Assembly: GCF_004349105.1 (NCBI RefSeq)
Contig: NZ_SMLB01000033.1
Coordinates: forward strand, 1 to 60,549
Direction: 5' to 3'
Origin: Jiangella aurantiaca
GTDB taxonomy: Bacteria > Actinomycetota > Actinomycetes > Jiangellales > Jiangellaceae
Length of the DNA: 60,549 bases
How positions within the stretch are numbered: the stretch's first letter is position 1; every line of letters begins with the position of its first letter. A program made the translations under genes and the position numbers. Shown here piece by piece: positions 45,311 to 53,264 of this stretch. Below the pieces are notes generated by a model. The model was not told the DNA's origin. It saw nothing but the letters and a program-made list of their open reading frames with translations, and made no database searches.

Positions 45311-45360
45311 TCCGAGGGCCGACCGCAGGGTCCCAGACGGCGGCGAGTCCCACATGGGGA
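45311..45360 (-). repeat. Dispersed repeat copy upstream of upp
   Basis: The minus strand closely matches 3113-3162: tcccc, then gtgggactcgccgccg, ctgggacc and gcggtc align. It lies immediately upstream of the upp -10 box. Confidence 0.75.
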
Positions 45361-45453
45361 CAGTGAATACTGGGCACGCTCTCGACCAGTTGGGTCTGCT
45401 GGTGCTAGCGTCCCCCGAGTGTGCAGGGGTTGCGTCTGAAGAACGGAGGCCAG

Positions 45454-45663
45454 ATGCCCGAGGGCGCCATCGCCGAGCCTGTCGGCTCGGGTGCAGACGA
45501 TCCCCCAGCCCCCAGCGGTGAGCTCGTCACCGACGCCGCACGCCTGCGTCAGCGGGCCGTCTTCCTGCGCGAGCTGGCAGAGGCCCGCGCGCTGCTCGCC
45601 CGCTCCACCGCCTGGCACGGCCGGACCGCCGGCCTGCGCCGGCGGCTACGCCAGAGCACGTAG
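45454..45663 (+). CDS. Small hypothetical protein
   Basis: The 69-residue product has an acidic/Pro-rich start and a basic helical end (DAARLRQRAVFLRELAEARA; GLRRRLRQ). ATG 45454 follows ggagg by 4 nt, good evidence of translation. It ends 27 nt before the TadA-associated gene and may be co-transcribed. I do not recognise it. Confidence 0.6.
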   Translation: MPEGAIAEPVGSGADDPPAPSGELVTDAARLRQRAVFLRELAEARALLARSTAWHGRTAGLRRRLRQST

Positions 45664-45690
45664 GGGCCGCTCCGTCGTCGAGAGGTTCCG

Positions 45691-46167
45691 GTGGTGTCCG
45701 ACGGTGAGGGCGTCGTCGACTTCGTGGTCGTGGCCTACCGCGAGGAAGGACGCTGGCTGGTCGAGACGGTGCCACGCCAGCTCGGACACGACCTCGGCAA
45801 GCTCGTCGACCTGCTGCGCCAGCGGCCGGGCGAGAGCGGGTCGCTGGCGTTCGTCTCCGTCGACGAGGACTTCTTCTACGCCGTCCGGCTGATCGGCGGC
45901 GAGCTGCGGCTGCTGCTGTCCGACGTCACGGCCGCCACCGACTGGCCGATGGCCCGCGACGTCGTCAAGCGGCTCGAGCTGCCGCTGCCGGACGACGACG
46001 ACCCGGTCCAGCCGGCCGGTGACCTCACGATCTTCGCCGACCTGGGCGTCGACCCGATGGCGCTGGCCGCCATCTGCGACGACCTCGACAGCTACCCCGA
46101 CGAGATGCTCATGCAGATCGCCGCCCGGGCCGGCTTCGGCCCGCAGCTGGACGACGTCCTGCCCTGA
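45691..46167 (+). CDS. tRNA adenosine deaminase-associated protein
   Basis: The 158-residue acidic protein matches the actinobacterial family usually encoded beside tadA: FVVVAYREEGRWLVETVP, VSVDEDFFYAVRLIGGELRLLLSD, GDLTIFADLGVDPMALAAICDD. No enzyme motif is seen. Here tadA lies 2.2 kb away, separated by two unrelated minus-strand genes. GTG 45691 follows gagagg; GTG 45694 is also possible. Confidence 0.82.
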   Translation: MVSDGEGVVDFVVVAYREEGRWLVETVPRQLGHDLGKLVDLLRQRPGESGSLAFVSVDEDFFYAVRLIGGELRLLLSDVTAATDWPMARDVVKRLELPLPDDDDPVQPAGDLTIFADLGVDPMALAAICDDLDSYPDEMLMQIAARAGFGPQLDDVLP

Positions 46168-46183
46168 GCCGGTGGGCGCGGCG

Positions 46184-46840
46184 TCAGTCGCGGCCCTGCC
46201 AGGTCGCCAGACAGGAGCGGTTCCCGTCGGCGTCGGCCAGCACCCAGAACGACGGCGCATGCGTGTCGTCGACGACCCGGCCTCCGGCAGCGAGGCAGGC
46301 CGCGATGCGCCCCTCGACCTGCGCCGGGTCCAGCCATACGTCGAGGTGCCAGCGCTGCCGCGGTTCCTCCGCGCCCGACGGCTGGAACCACAGCGACGGC
46401 AGCCGCCCGGCCGGGTCGCGCAGGATCGGGCGACCGGGCCGGTCCTCGTAGGCGAGGAACGCCCGCCAGAACGGCAGCACGCCGTCCGTGGCGGGTGTGT
46501 CGAGGGCGAGGTTGATCCGAGCGACGGAGGCGTCGGGGCGGAGCCCGGCGTCGGTCACCAGCCCGGTGATCGTGCGGACGAGCGCGACGTCCTGGTCGGT
46601 GACGCCGGGCAGGCCACGGCCGCCCAGCGCGATGTCGACCTGCGTGGTGTGCAGGCTCAGGTCCGGCTGGAGTCCGGTGCGCTCGACGTCCGCGTGGACC
46701 ACCGCCGCGCCGACCGCGGTCACCAGGGCCAGGCCCGCGGCGAAGTCGGGCGTCGCGACCCGGGTGTACAGCCCGTTGCCCAGATGCGCCCAGCCGTCCA
46801 GGCCCTCGGCCGCCACCTCTCGTCCAGTGAGGATCCGCAT
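46184..46840 (-). CDS. PCD-like plus glyoxalase/VOC fusion protein
   Basis: The 218-residue protein joins an N-terminal pterin-4a-carbinolamine-dehydratase-like domain (LDGWAHLGNGLYTRVATPDFAAGLALV to DVALVRTITGL) with a C-terminal glyoxalase-like VOC domain (FWRAFLAYEDRPG; RWHLDVWLD; DADGNRSCLATW). The usual dehydratase HHPD motif reads GLQPD, so that activity is probably lost. ATG 46840 may be leaderless (GACGAT box 6 nt upstream). Confidence 0.75.
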   Translation of the reverse strand: MRILTGREVAAEGLDGWAHLGNGLYTRVATPDFAAGLALVTAVGAAVVHADVERTGLQPDLSLHTTQVDIALGGRGLPGVTDQDVALVRTITGLVTDAGLRPDASVARINLALDTPATDGVLPFWRAFLAYEDRPGRPILRDPAGRLPSLWFQPSGAEEPRQRWHLDVWLDPAQVEGRIAACLAAGGRVVDDTHAPSFWVLADADGNRSCLATWQGRD

Positions 46841-46887
46841 GCGCAGATCGTCGCACGCGCGTCAGCGGCCACCGCGGCCGCTGCCCT

Positions 46888-48159
46888 TCAGAGGCCGCCG
46901 CGCAGCTCCAGCGCCGCCGCGACGCGGTCGACGGCGAGCGCGTAGGCCGCCTGCCGATAGCTGCAGTGGTGCTCCTCGCTGAACTCCGCGACCTCAGTGA
47001 ACGTCCGCTCGATGCGGCCGCGCAGCTCCGTCGCGAGACGCATCTCGTCCCACGGCACGCCGGCGACGCCCTGGGCCCACTCGGCGTAGGCGGCGATGGC
47101 CGCACCGCCGCCGGCCAGCAGGTCGGGGATGACCCTGACCCCGCGGGCGTCGAGGACGGCGTCGGCCTCCGGGGTGACGGGGTGCGCGGCGCCCTCGACG
47201 ACGATGCTCGCGCGCACGCCGTCGACGTTGAACGCTGTCAGCACCTCGCCCGTCGCCGCCGGGATCAGCACGTCGCAGTCCAGCGTCAGCAGCTCGTCCG
47301 GCGCGATGCGCTGCAAGGGCGCGCCGGAGTCGGCGACGGAGTACCCGGCGGCGGTCGCGCGCAGCAGCTCGCGGACGTCGAGCCCGCGCTCGTTGAGCAC
47401 AGCGCCGCCCGCGTCGCCGACGGCGACCACCCGCACGCCGCGCACGAACAGTTCGCGCGCCACCCACGAGCCGACGTGGCCGAAACCCTGGATCGCCACC
47501 CGCTGGGCCCCGAGATCGAGTCCCCAGCGCCGGGCCGCCGCCTCGAGCACGTACACCAGCGCGCGCCCGGCCGCCGCCTCGCCGCCGGGCACGCCGCCGA
47601 GGCTGATCGGCTTGCCCGCGACCACGCCGGGCGCGTGCCCGTGCCGGCTCCCATAGGCGTCGAGGAACCACGCCATCACCCGCGCGTCTGTGTTGAGGTC
47701 GGGCGCGGCGATGTCCAGCCGTGGCCCCATGATGTGGCTGACGGCGAGCGCGTAGCGTCGCGTGAGCGCCTCGAGCTCCGTCGTCGAGAAGTCCGCCGGA
47801 TCGATCAGAAGGCTGCCCTGGGCGCCGCCGAACGGCAAGCCGTGCAGCGCCGAGCGCCACGTCGTGAGCGACGCAAGCGCGCGGGTCTGGTGCAGGTCGG
47901 CCCGCGGATGGAAGCGGAGCCCGCCGAGGTAGGGCCCGCGCGCGCCGCTGTGCTGGACGCGGTACCCCTGCACGACGGCGATGCTGCCGTCGTCGCGGCG
48001 CAGCGGCAGTTGGACGCCGAGTTCGCGGTCGTGCAGCTTGAGCAGCTCGTTGACGCCCGGACGCAGTTCGAGCAGCTCCGCCGCCCGGTCCACCGAGCCG
48101 TTGACGGCGATGTCAGGGGTGAGGCCGCGATCGATCATCGAGAGGGAGGTGAGGGTCAT
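46888..48159 (-). CDS. Glu/Leu/Phe/Val dehydrogenase homologue lacking active-site lysines
   Basis: The 423-residue protein has the full GDH fold. The cofactor domain is intact (VAIQGFGHVGSWVARELF; ILPA-like VLIPAATGEVLT; VVEGAAHPVTPEAD). In the substrate domain GPYKGG reads GPYLGG (Leu78), the second lysine site reads TTWRSA (Arg102), and the catalytic GGAKGG reads GGAQGS (Gln114). Asp154 (APDLNT) remains, but the NAGGVxxS loop is LAGGGAAIAA. Glutamate deamination is therefore unlikely. ATG 48159 has gggag 5 nt upstream. Confidence 0.85.
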   Translation of the reverse strand: MTLTSLSMIDRGLTPDIAVNGSVDRAAELLELRPGVNELLKLHDRELGVQLPLRRDDGSIAVVQGYRVQHSGARGPYLGGLRFHPRADLHQTRALASLTTWRSALHGLPFGGAQGSLLIDPADFSTTELEALTRRYALAVSHIMGPRLDIAAPDLNTDARVMAWFLDAYGSRHGHAPGVVAGKPISLGGVPGGEAAAGRALVYVLEAAARRWGLDLGAQRVAIQGFGHVGSWVARELFVRGVRVVAVGDAGGAVLNERGLDVRELLRATAAGYSVADSGAPLQRIAPDELLTLDCDVLIPAATGEVLTAFNVDGVRASIVVEGAAHPVTPEADAVLDARGVRVIPDLLAGGGAAIAAYAEWAQGVAGVPWDEMRLATELRGRIERTFTEVAEFSEEHHCSYRQAAYALAVDRVAAALELRGGL

Positions 48160-48171
48160 GGAGTCTCCCGT

Positions 48172-48187
48172 AAAGCGAACGCTCGTT
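48172..48187. promoter_or_regulatory. Candidate operator upstream of GDH-like gene
   Basis: The palindrome gaacgctcgttc has arms gaacg/cgttc with a 2-base centre, the usual shape of a TetR-type half-site pair, and lies close to the GDH-like start. Confidence 0.4.
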
Positions 48188-48347
48188 CTTCTTAGTTTCG
48201 CACTGGCTGAGTGTCTCGTCAAAGGGTTTCTTGTCATTCCTGTGGCCACGCTGAGAATCTCCGGTCGGCCCGGGCTCGCACCTGTTCGGTCTGGACAGTA
48301 GACGTGGGACGCGGGTGCTCTGTGACAGGCGGGCGGCCGGCTCCCGT

Positions 48348-48353
48348 TAGGGT
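48348..48353 (+). promoter_or_regulatory. -10 box for leaderless tadA
   Basis: TAGGGT lies 6 nt before ATG 48360. Confidence 0.5.
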
Positions 48354-48359
48354 CGGGGC

Positions 48360-48830
48360 ATGTCCGCGGGACCCGCCGCCCGGCGCTACGAGCCGCTCAT
48401 GCGTCACGCGCTGGCCGACGCCGAGCTGGCGCCGGCGACCGGCGACGTGCCGATCGGGGCCGTCGTCGTCGATGCGGGCGGCGTGGTGCTGGGCCGCGGG
48501 CACAACCGGCGGGAGGCCGACGCCGACCCGACGGCGCATGCCGAGGTACTGGCGCTGCGGTCGGCGGCCGCCGCAGCCGGCTCGTGGCGGCTGGAGGGCT
48601 GCACGCTGGTCGTCACGATGGAGCCGTGCCCGATGTGTGCCGGCGCCCTCGTCCTGGCCCGCATCGAACGCCTCGTCTATGGCGCGCCGGACCCCAAGGC
48701 CGGCGCCGTCGGCTCACTTTGGGACCTCGTCCGCGATCGGCGGCTCAACCACCGCCCGGAAGTCATTTCGGGCATCCTCGCCGACGAGTGCGGCGCGCTC
48801 GTCCGCGACTTCTTCGCCCGCCAGCGCTGA
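48360..48830 (+). CDS. tadA: tRNA-specific adenosine deaminase
   Basis: The 156-residue Zn enzyme converts A34 to inosine in tRNA-Arg(ACG). Catalytic motif HAE (His60, Glu62) and Zn ligands PCPMC (Cys90, Cys93) are present, with GDVPIGAVVV before and SLWDLVRDRRLNHRPEV after. It is essential in most bacteria. It is followed by a tRNA-Ser gene. Confidence 0.94.
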   Translation: MSAGPAARRYEPLMRHALADAELAPATGDVPIGAVVVDAGGVVLGRGHNRREADADPTAHAEVLALRSAAAAAGSWRLEGCTLVVTMEPCPMCAGALVLARIERLVYGAPDPKAGAVGSLWDLVRDRRLNHRPEVISGILADECGALVRDFFARQR

Positions 48831-48878
48831 CTGCCCGGTCTCAGCCCGGCCGATTTCCTCCAGCACCGGGGGCTCCGG

Positions 48879-48884
48879 TACCCT
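48879..48884 (+). promoter_or_regulatory. -10 box for tRNA-Ser(CGA)
   Basis: TACCCT ends 7 nt before the tRNA 5' end. Confidence 0.5.
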
Positions 48885-48891
48885 CGACGGC

Positions 48892-48981
48892 GGTAGCGTG
48901 TCCGAGCGGCCTAAGGAGCACGCCTCGAAAGCGTGTGTGGGGGCAACTCCACCGTGGGTTCAAATCCCACCGCTACCGCCA
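48892..48981 (+). tRNA. tRNA-Ser (anticodon CGA), CCA encoded
   Basis: Acceptor arms ggtagcg / cgctacc, anticodon stem cacgc / gcgtg with loop ctcgaaa (anticodon CGA), a long variable arm (tgtgggggcaactccac) and T-arm ggttcaaatcc. Discriminator G is at 48978 and CCA at 48979-48981. Confidence 0.95.
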
Positions 48982-48988
48982 GCGTGTC

Positions 48989-49018
48989 AGAGCCCGCCCC
49001 GGCATCGGGGCGGGCTCT
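48989..49018 (+). terminator. Terminator after tRNA-Ser(CGA)
   Basis: 13-bp arms agagcccgccccg / cggggcgggctct around gcat. Confidence 0.7.
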
Positions 49019-49114
49019 GTCGCTCCCACTGTTCGTCGCGCGACCAGGGCCGACCGCGCTCTACGCTCTAGACCTGCCGCGATGCGGCTCGCCGACAGGG
49101 GACGGGGGTGCGGC

Positions 49115-50626
49115 GTGACCGTCGACTCGCTCAACGTCTTCCTGCTCGCCGGTGCCCTGGTGCTCATCACCGCCGTCGTCGCGGTGCGAGTGAGCGTGAA
49201 GCTGGGGCTGCCGAGCCTCGTGCTGTACCTCCTGATCGGGGTGGCGATCGGCGAGTCGGGGCTCGGCATCCAGTTCTCCGACCCCGACGTCGCACGGTCG
49301 TTCGCCTACGCCGCGCTCATCGTCATCCTGGCCGAGGGCGGTCTGACGACGCAGTGGGACGAGGTGCGGCCGGTGTTCGGCATCGGCTTGTCGCTGGCGA
49401 CCGTCGGCGTGGTCGTGAGCACCGCGGTCGTGGCGGTCATCGGGCATTATCTGCTCGGCCTGGACTGGCTGCCGGCGATCCTGCTCGGTGCGATCTTCGC
49501 GCCGACCGACGCCGCCGCGGTGTTCTCGACGCTGCGGCGGCTGCCGCTGAAACGACGGCTGTCCGGCGCACTCGAGGCGGAGTCCGGCCTCAACGACGCC
49601 CCGGCGATCGTGCTGGTGACGATCCTCAGCGTCAGCCACGGTCCCGACGAGGGCTTCCTGATGATCGGGCTGACGGTGGTGTACGAGCTGCTCGGCGGCG
49701 CGGCGCTCGGCTACGTCGTGGGACGGGTGGGTGCGGCGATCCTGCGGCGGACCGCGCTGCCGGCGTCCGGGCTCTATCCGCTCGTCGTGCTGACGCTGAC
49801 CGTTCTCGCGTACGGCGTCGGCGCGTTCGCGCACATGAGCGGGTTCGCGGCGGTGTACATCGCGGCGCTCGTGCTGGGCAACTCGCACCTGCCGCACCGC
49901 GCGGCCACGCGGTCGTTCGTCGAGGGGCTGGCCTGGCTGGCGCAGATCGGCCTGTTCGTCATGCTCGGCCTCCTGTCGTCGCCGTCCGACATGCCCGGCG
50001 CGTTCGTGACTGCGGTCGTCGCGGGGGCGGTGCTGACGTTCGTCGCCCGGCCGATCTCGGTGTGGGCGGCGACGGCACCGTTCCTGATGTCGGTGCGGGA
50101 GAGGGTCTTCCTGTCCTGGGCCGGGCTCCGTGGCGCGGTGCCGGTCGTGTTCGCGACCATCCCGCTGGCCGAGGGCGTCGAACGGGCGGACTGGCTGTTC
50201 GCCGTCGTCTTCATCGTCAGCGTGGTGTACACGGTGATCCAGGCGCCCACGCTGCCGTGGCTGGCCACTCGCCTCCGCATGGTGCCGGCCTTTCCCACCC
50301 GCGACGCCGACGTCGAGTCCGCGCCGCTGGAACGGCTGGACGCCGACCTCATCCACGTCCGCGTGCCGCCCGGCTCGAAGCTGCACGGCGTCGAGATCGC
50401 CGAGCTGCGGGTCCCGCCCGGGGTGGGCGTCGCGCTGATCGTCCGCGGCGACACGTCGATGGTCCCCGGCCCGCGGACCAAGTTGCAGCAGGGCGACGAG
50501 ATCCTCATCGTCGCGCCACGGGCGCTGCGCCGCGCCACCGAGGCCCGGCTGCGCGCTGTGGGACGTCGCGGCCGCCTCGCCGGCTGGTTCGGTGAACGAG
50601 GCGGCGCCGAGCTCGACGAGGACTAG
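49115..50626 (+). CDS. CPA1-type Na+ or K+/H+ antiporter with C-terminal TrkA_C domain
   Basis: The 503-residue antiporter has about 12 helices and resembles NhaP2/CvrA. Transport motifs are FAPTDAAAVFSTLRRLPL with the conserved TD, ALEAESGLNDAPAIVLV with ESGLND, and SWAGLRGAVPVVFA. A TrkA_C regulatory domain (about 400-470; VPPGSKLHGVEIAELRVPPGV) should bind a nucleotide or ion signal. GTG 49115 follows a G-rich site; ATG 49082 is the alternative. Confidence 0.88.
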   Translation: MTVDSLNVFLLAGALVLITAVVAVRVSVKLGLPSLVLYLLIGVAIGESGLGIQFSDPDVARSFAYAALIVILAEGGLTTQWDEVRPVFGIGLSLATVGVVVSTAVVAVIGHYLLGLDWLPAILLGAIFAPTDAAAVFSTLRRLPLKRRLSGALEAESGLNDAPAIVLVTILSVSHGPDEGFLMIGLTVVYELLGGAALGYVVGRVGAAILRRTALPASGLYPLVVLTLTVLAYGVGAFAHMSGFAAVYIAALVLGNSHLPHRAATRSFVEGLAWLAQIGLFVMLGLLSSPSDMPGAFVTAVVAGAVLTFVARPISVWAATAPFLMSVRERVFLSWAGLRGAVPVVFATIPLAEGVERADWLFAVVFIVSVVYTVIQAPTLPWLATRLRMVPAFPTRDADVESAPLERLDADLIHVRVPPGSKLHGVEIAELRVPPGVGVALIVRGDTSMVPGPRTKLQQGDEILIVAPRALRRATEARLRAVGRRGRLAGWFGERGGAELDED

Positions 50627-50636
50627 CGCGACGGCG

Positions 50637-51197
50637 TCAGGGCGCGGCCTCGCAGGGCGGCAGGCCGGCCGCCGGCGTCGCGGGCGGCGCCGCCGGATCG
50701 GACAGCGCCTCGAACGCGTCGCCGAGCACGAGGTCGATGGTCGCCTCGGTGCGCTCGTCCGGCACGTACACCGCGCCGGGGACGAGCGTCGCGACCAGCT
50801 CGGCGGCGGCCTGGTCGTCGGCCCGGGACCGCACCTCGGCCGTCCCGGTGATGGCGCGGTCGAGCGGGTCGTTGTCGACGTCGACGACGACGAAGCCGCG
50901 CTCGCGGACCTGCCGGGCGACGGCGGAGGCCAGCCCGTTGCGCTCGGTGGCGTTGTAGACGTTCACCTGCACGTTGGCCGGTGCTGGCGCGGACGTCGGC
51001 GCGCCGGGAGCGCACGGCTCGCCGGTGGGCCCGGACGCGGCGGTCTCGCCGTCGTCGACGACGTTGTCCCAGCTGTACCAGGCGGCCCCGATGACCACGC
51101 CGATCAGGACCAGTAGCGTCACCGAGGTACGGATGCGCCGCCAGCGGCGCCGCCGGACAGCCTCCTCCTCGGTCAGCTGCTCATCCTCGAACGCCAT
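50637..51197 (-). CDS. LytR_C domain membrane protein
   Basis: The 186-residue protein has an acidic/basic N-terminus, one membrane helix (SVTLLVLIGVVIGAAWYSW, about 24-43) and an extracytoplasmic LytR C-terminal domain (VQVNVYNATERNGLASAVARQVRERGFVVVDVDND). Such proteins are linked to cell-wall polymer attachment; this one lacks the LCP catalytic domain. It converges on the antiporter gene. Confidence 0.85.
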   Translation of the reverse strand: MAFEDEQLTEEEAVRRRRWRRIRTSVTLLVLIGVVIGAAWYSWDNVVDDGETAASGPTGEPCAPGAPTSAPAPANVQVNVYNATERNGLASAVARQVRERGFVVVDVDNDPLDRAITGTAEVRSRADDQAAAELVATLVPGAVYVPDERTEATIDLVLGDAFEALSDPAAPPATPAAGLPPCEAAP

Positions 51198-51284
51198 GGG
51201 TGCTCCGGGGTCGGCGGCGCTGCCGCGCGGACGGGGGTCGTGGTGATCTGGTCAGCCTAGCTGTGAAGCTCCCGTTTCCGCTGG

Positions 51285-51590
51285 TCATGCCTCGGTGTCG
51301 GGGAGCAGCAGGACGCGCGCGTGGATCACCGGCCGCTGCTGCAGCGCCGCGCGGAGTGCCCGGTGCAGCCCGTCCTCGAGGTAGAGCTCGCCGCGCCATT
51401 CGACCACGTGGGCGAAGAGGTCGCCGTAGAACGTGGAGTCGTCGGCCAGCAGGGTTTCGAGGTTCAGCGTGCGCTTGGTGGTGACCAGTTCGTCCAGACG
51501 GATCTGGCGCGGGGGAAGCTCGGACCACGCCCGCAGACCCGTGTCGTGGTCCGGGTAGGGCTTGCCGTCTCCGACGCGCTTGAAAATCAC
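51285..51590 (-). CDS. Conserved small actinobacterial protein (ParB-like fold)
   Basis: The 101-residue protein begins MIFKRVGDGKPYPDHD and contains QIRLDELVTTKRTLNLETLLADDST, then YLEDGLHRALRAALQQR, which resembles the substrate loop of ParB/Srx-like proteins (xxDGxHR). Homologues in Streptomyces are, as I recall, sometimes auto-labelled VapB-like antitoxin; no toxin gene is adjacent here, so I do not adopt that. GTG 51590 lies 7 nt after TAGACT (leaderless). Confidence 0.72.
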   Translation of the reverse strand: MIFKRVGDGKPYPDHDTGLRAWSELPPRQIRLDELVTTKRTLNLETLLADDSTFYGDLFAHVVEWRGELYLEDGLHRALRAALQQRPVIHARVLLLPDTEA

Positions 51591-51597
51591 CTAGCGC

Positions 51598-51607
51598 AGT
51601 CTAAACT
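51598..51607. promoter_or_regulatory. Overlapping divergent -10 boxes with inverted repeat
   Basis: TAGACT on the minus strand (51598-51603) overlaps TAAACT on the plus strand (51602-51607). The site lies within the inverted repeat cgcagt-ctaa-actgcg (51595-51610). Confidence 0.5.
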
Positions 51608-51630
51608 GCGGGCGTCGTTTCGCCAGGCAT

Positions 51631-53253
51631 ATGCTGCTCCAGGTGCGGAACCAGGGCGACGATCTCGTGTCGGCCGTGCGGCAGGGCTACGCCTTCGACG
51701 GCGCCTGCCTCGAGCTGGGAGCGCTCGTGGCCGACGGGGCGCCGCTGGCCGACGTCCAGGTGCGGGTGCCGTTGTCCATGCTCAACCGGCACGGCCTGAT
51801 CGCGGGCGCTACAGGCACCGGCAAGACCAAGACGCTGCAGGTCATGGCCGAGCAGCTGTCCGCCGCCGGAGTGCCGGTGTTCGCCGCGGACATCAAGGGC
51901 GACCTGTCCGGGCTGGCCTCGCCGGGGTCGTCGGACGAGAAGGTCGCGGCCCGCGCCCGGTCCGTCGGACAGGAGTGGACGCCGGCGGCCTTCCCAGTGG
52001 AGCTGCTGCGCCTCGGCGACGACGGCGTCGGCGTGCCGGTCCGCGCGTCGGTGACGTCGTTCGGCCCGACGCTGCTGGCGAAGGTCCTGGAGCTGAACGC
52101 GACCCAGGAGAGCTCGCTCGGCCTGGTGTTCCACTACGCCGACACCGCCGGACTGCCGCTGGTCGAGTTCGCCGACCTGCGCGCCGTCATCCAGCACCTC
52201 ACGGCGCCTGAGGGGAAGCACGATCTCGAGGGCCTGGGCGGGCTGTCGAAGCAGACGGCCGGCGTGATCCTGCGCGAGCTGGTCAACTTCTCCGCGTCCG
52301 GCGCCGACTCGTTCTTCGGCGAGCCGGAGTTCGAGGTCGGGTCGCTGCTGCGGACCGCCGATGACGGCCGCGGCGTCGTCACGCTGCTGGAGCTGCCGTC
52401 GGTGCAGGACCGGCCGGTGCTGTTCTCGACGTTCCTCATGTGGCTGCTGGCCGAGCTGTTCGAGGAGCTGCCCGAGGTGGGCGACCTGGAGAAGCCGAAG
52501 CTGGTGTTCTTCTTCGACGAAGCGCACCTGTTGTTCAAGGACGCGTCCAAGGACTTCCTCGCCGCCCTGATCCAGACGGTCCGGCTGGTCCGCTCCAAGG
52601 GCGTCGGCGTGTTCTTCGTGACGCAGTCGCCCAAGGACGTGCAGGAGGACGTACTTGCCCAGCTCGGCAGCCGGGTGCAGCACCAACTGCGCGCGTTCAC
52701 GCCGAACGACGCGGCCGCGCTGCGGGCCGCCGTCCGGACCTACCCGACCTCCGCGTACGACCTGGAGGAGTTGCTGACGACGCTCGGCATCGGCGAGGCG
52801 GTCGTCACCGTCATGTCGGAGAAGGGCGCGCCGACGCCGGTCGCGCACACGATGCTCCAGGCGCCGCGGTCGCTGATGGCGCCGTCGTCCCCGGACGTGC
52901 TCGCCGGTGTGGTGGCGGCGTCGCCGCTGGCCGCGAAGTACGGCGAGCGGGTCGACCGCGAGTCGGCGTACGAACTGCTCAGCGGGCGGATCGCGGCCGG
53001 CCCGGGTGCTCCGGTCGGGTCACCCGAGCCACTGACCAGGGAGGAGGAGATCAAGCGGCTGGAGGCGGAGATCCGCGGCCTCCCGGTGCCCGGCACGGTG
53101 CCCACCGGGTCGCCGTCGCCGACATCGTCCTCGCCGGCACGGAAGCCACGGGCACATACGGACAGTCCGCTCGATTCCTTCTTGAAGACGGCCGGGCGCG
53201 AGCTGGCCAAGGAGATCGTCCGCGGCGTCTTCGGCACCCGCCGCCGTCGCTGA
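51631..53253 (+). CDS. HerA-type (DUF853) helicase-like ATPase
   Basis: The 540-residue ATPase has a HerA/FtsK-like fold: Walker A AGATGTGKTKTLQVMAEQL (about 58-76), VFAADIKGDLSGLA, Walker B KLVFFFDEAHLLF (about 289-301), and VFFVTQSPKDVQEDVLAQLGSRVQH with the sensor and arginine-finger regions. The C-terminus is a Pro/Ser-rich spacer plus amphipathic helix. The role is uncertain: it could translocate DNA or act as a motor. No NurA gene is seen in the window. Confidence 0.85.
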   Translation: MLLQVRNQGDDLVSAVRQGYAFDGACLELGALVADGAPLADVQVRVPLSMLNRHGLIAGATGTGKTKTLQVMAEQLSAAGVPVFAADIKGDLSGLASPGSSDEKVAARARSVGQEWTPAAFPVELLRLGDDGVGVPVRASVTSFGPTLLAKVLELNATQESSLGLVFHYADTAGLPLVEFADLRAVIQHLTAPEGKHDLEGLGGLSKQTAGVILRELVNFSASGADSFFGEPEFEVGSLLRTADDGRGVVTLLELPSVQDRPVLFSTFLMWLLAELFEELPEVGDLEKPKLVFFFDEAHLLFKDASKDFLAALIQTVRLVRSKGVGVFFVTQSPKDVQEDVLAQLGSRVQHQLRAFTPNDAAALRAAVRTYPTSAYDLEELLTTLGIGEAVVTVMSEKGAPTPVAHTMLQAPRSLMAPSSPDVLAGVVAASPLAAKYGERVDRESAYELLSGRIAAGPGAPVGSPEPLTREEEIKRLEAEIRGLPVPGTVPTGSPSPTSSSPARKPRAHTDSPLDSFLKTAGRELAKEIVRGVFGTRRRR

Positions 53254-53264
53254 GTCGGACGCCG

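Noticed and set aside
48712-48738. Another copy of the dispersed repeat (tttgggacctcgtccgcgat)
   Set aside because: It encodes SLWDLVRDRR, a conserved part of TadA, so the resemblance is coincidental.
51285-51590. VapBC-type toxin-antitoxin locus
   Set aside because: The small protein resembles proteins sometimes labelled VapB, but there is no PIN-domain toxin next to it; the divergent neighbour is a HerA-type ATPase.
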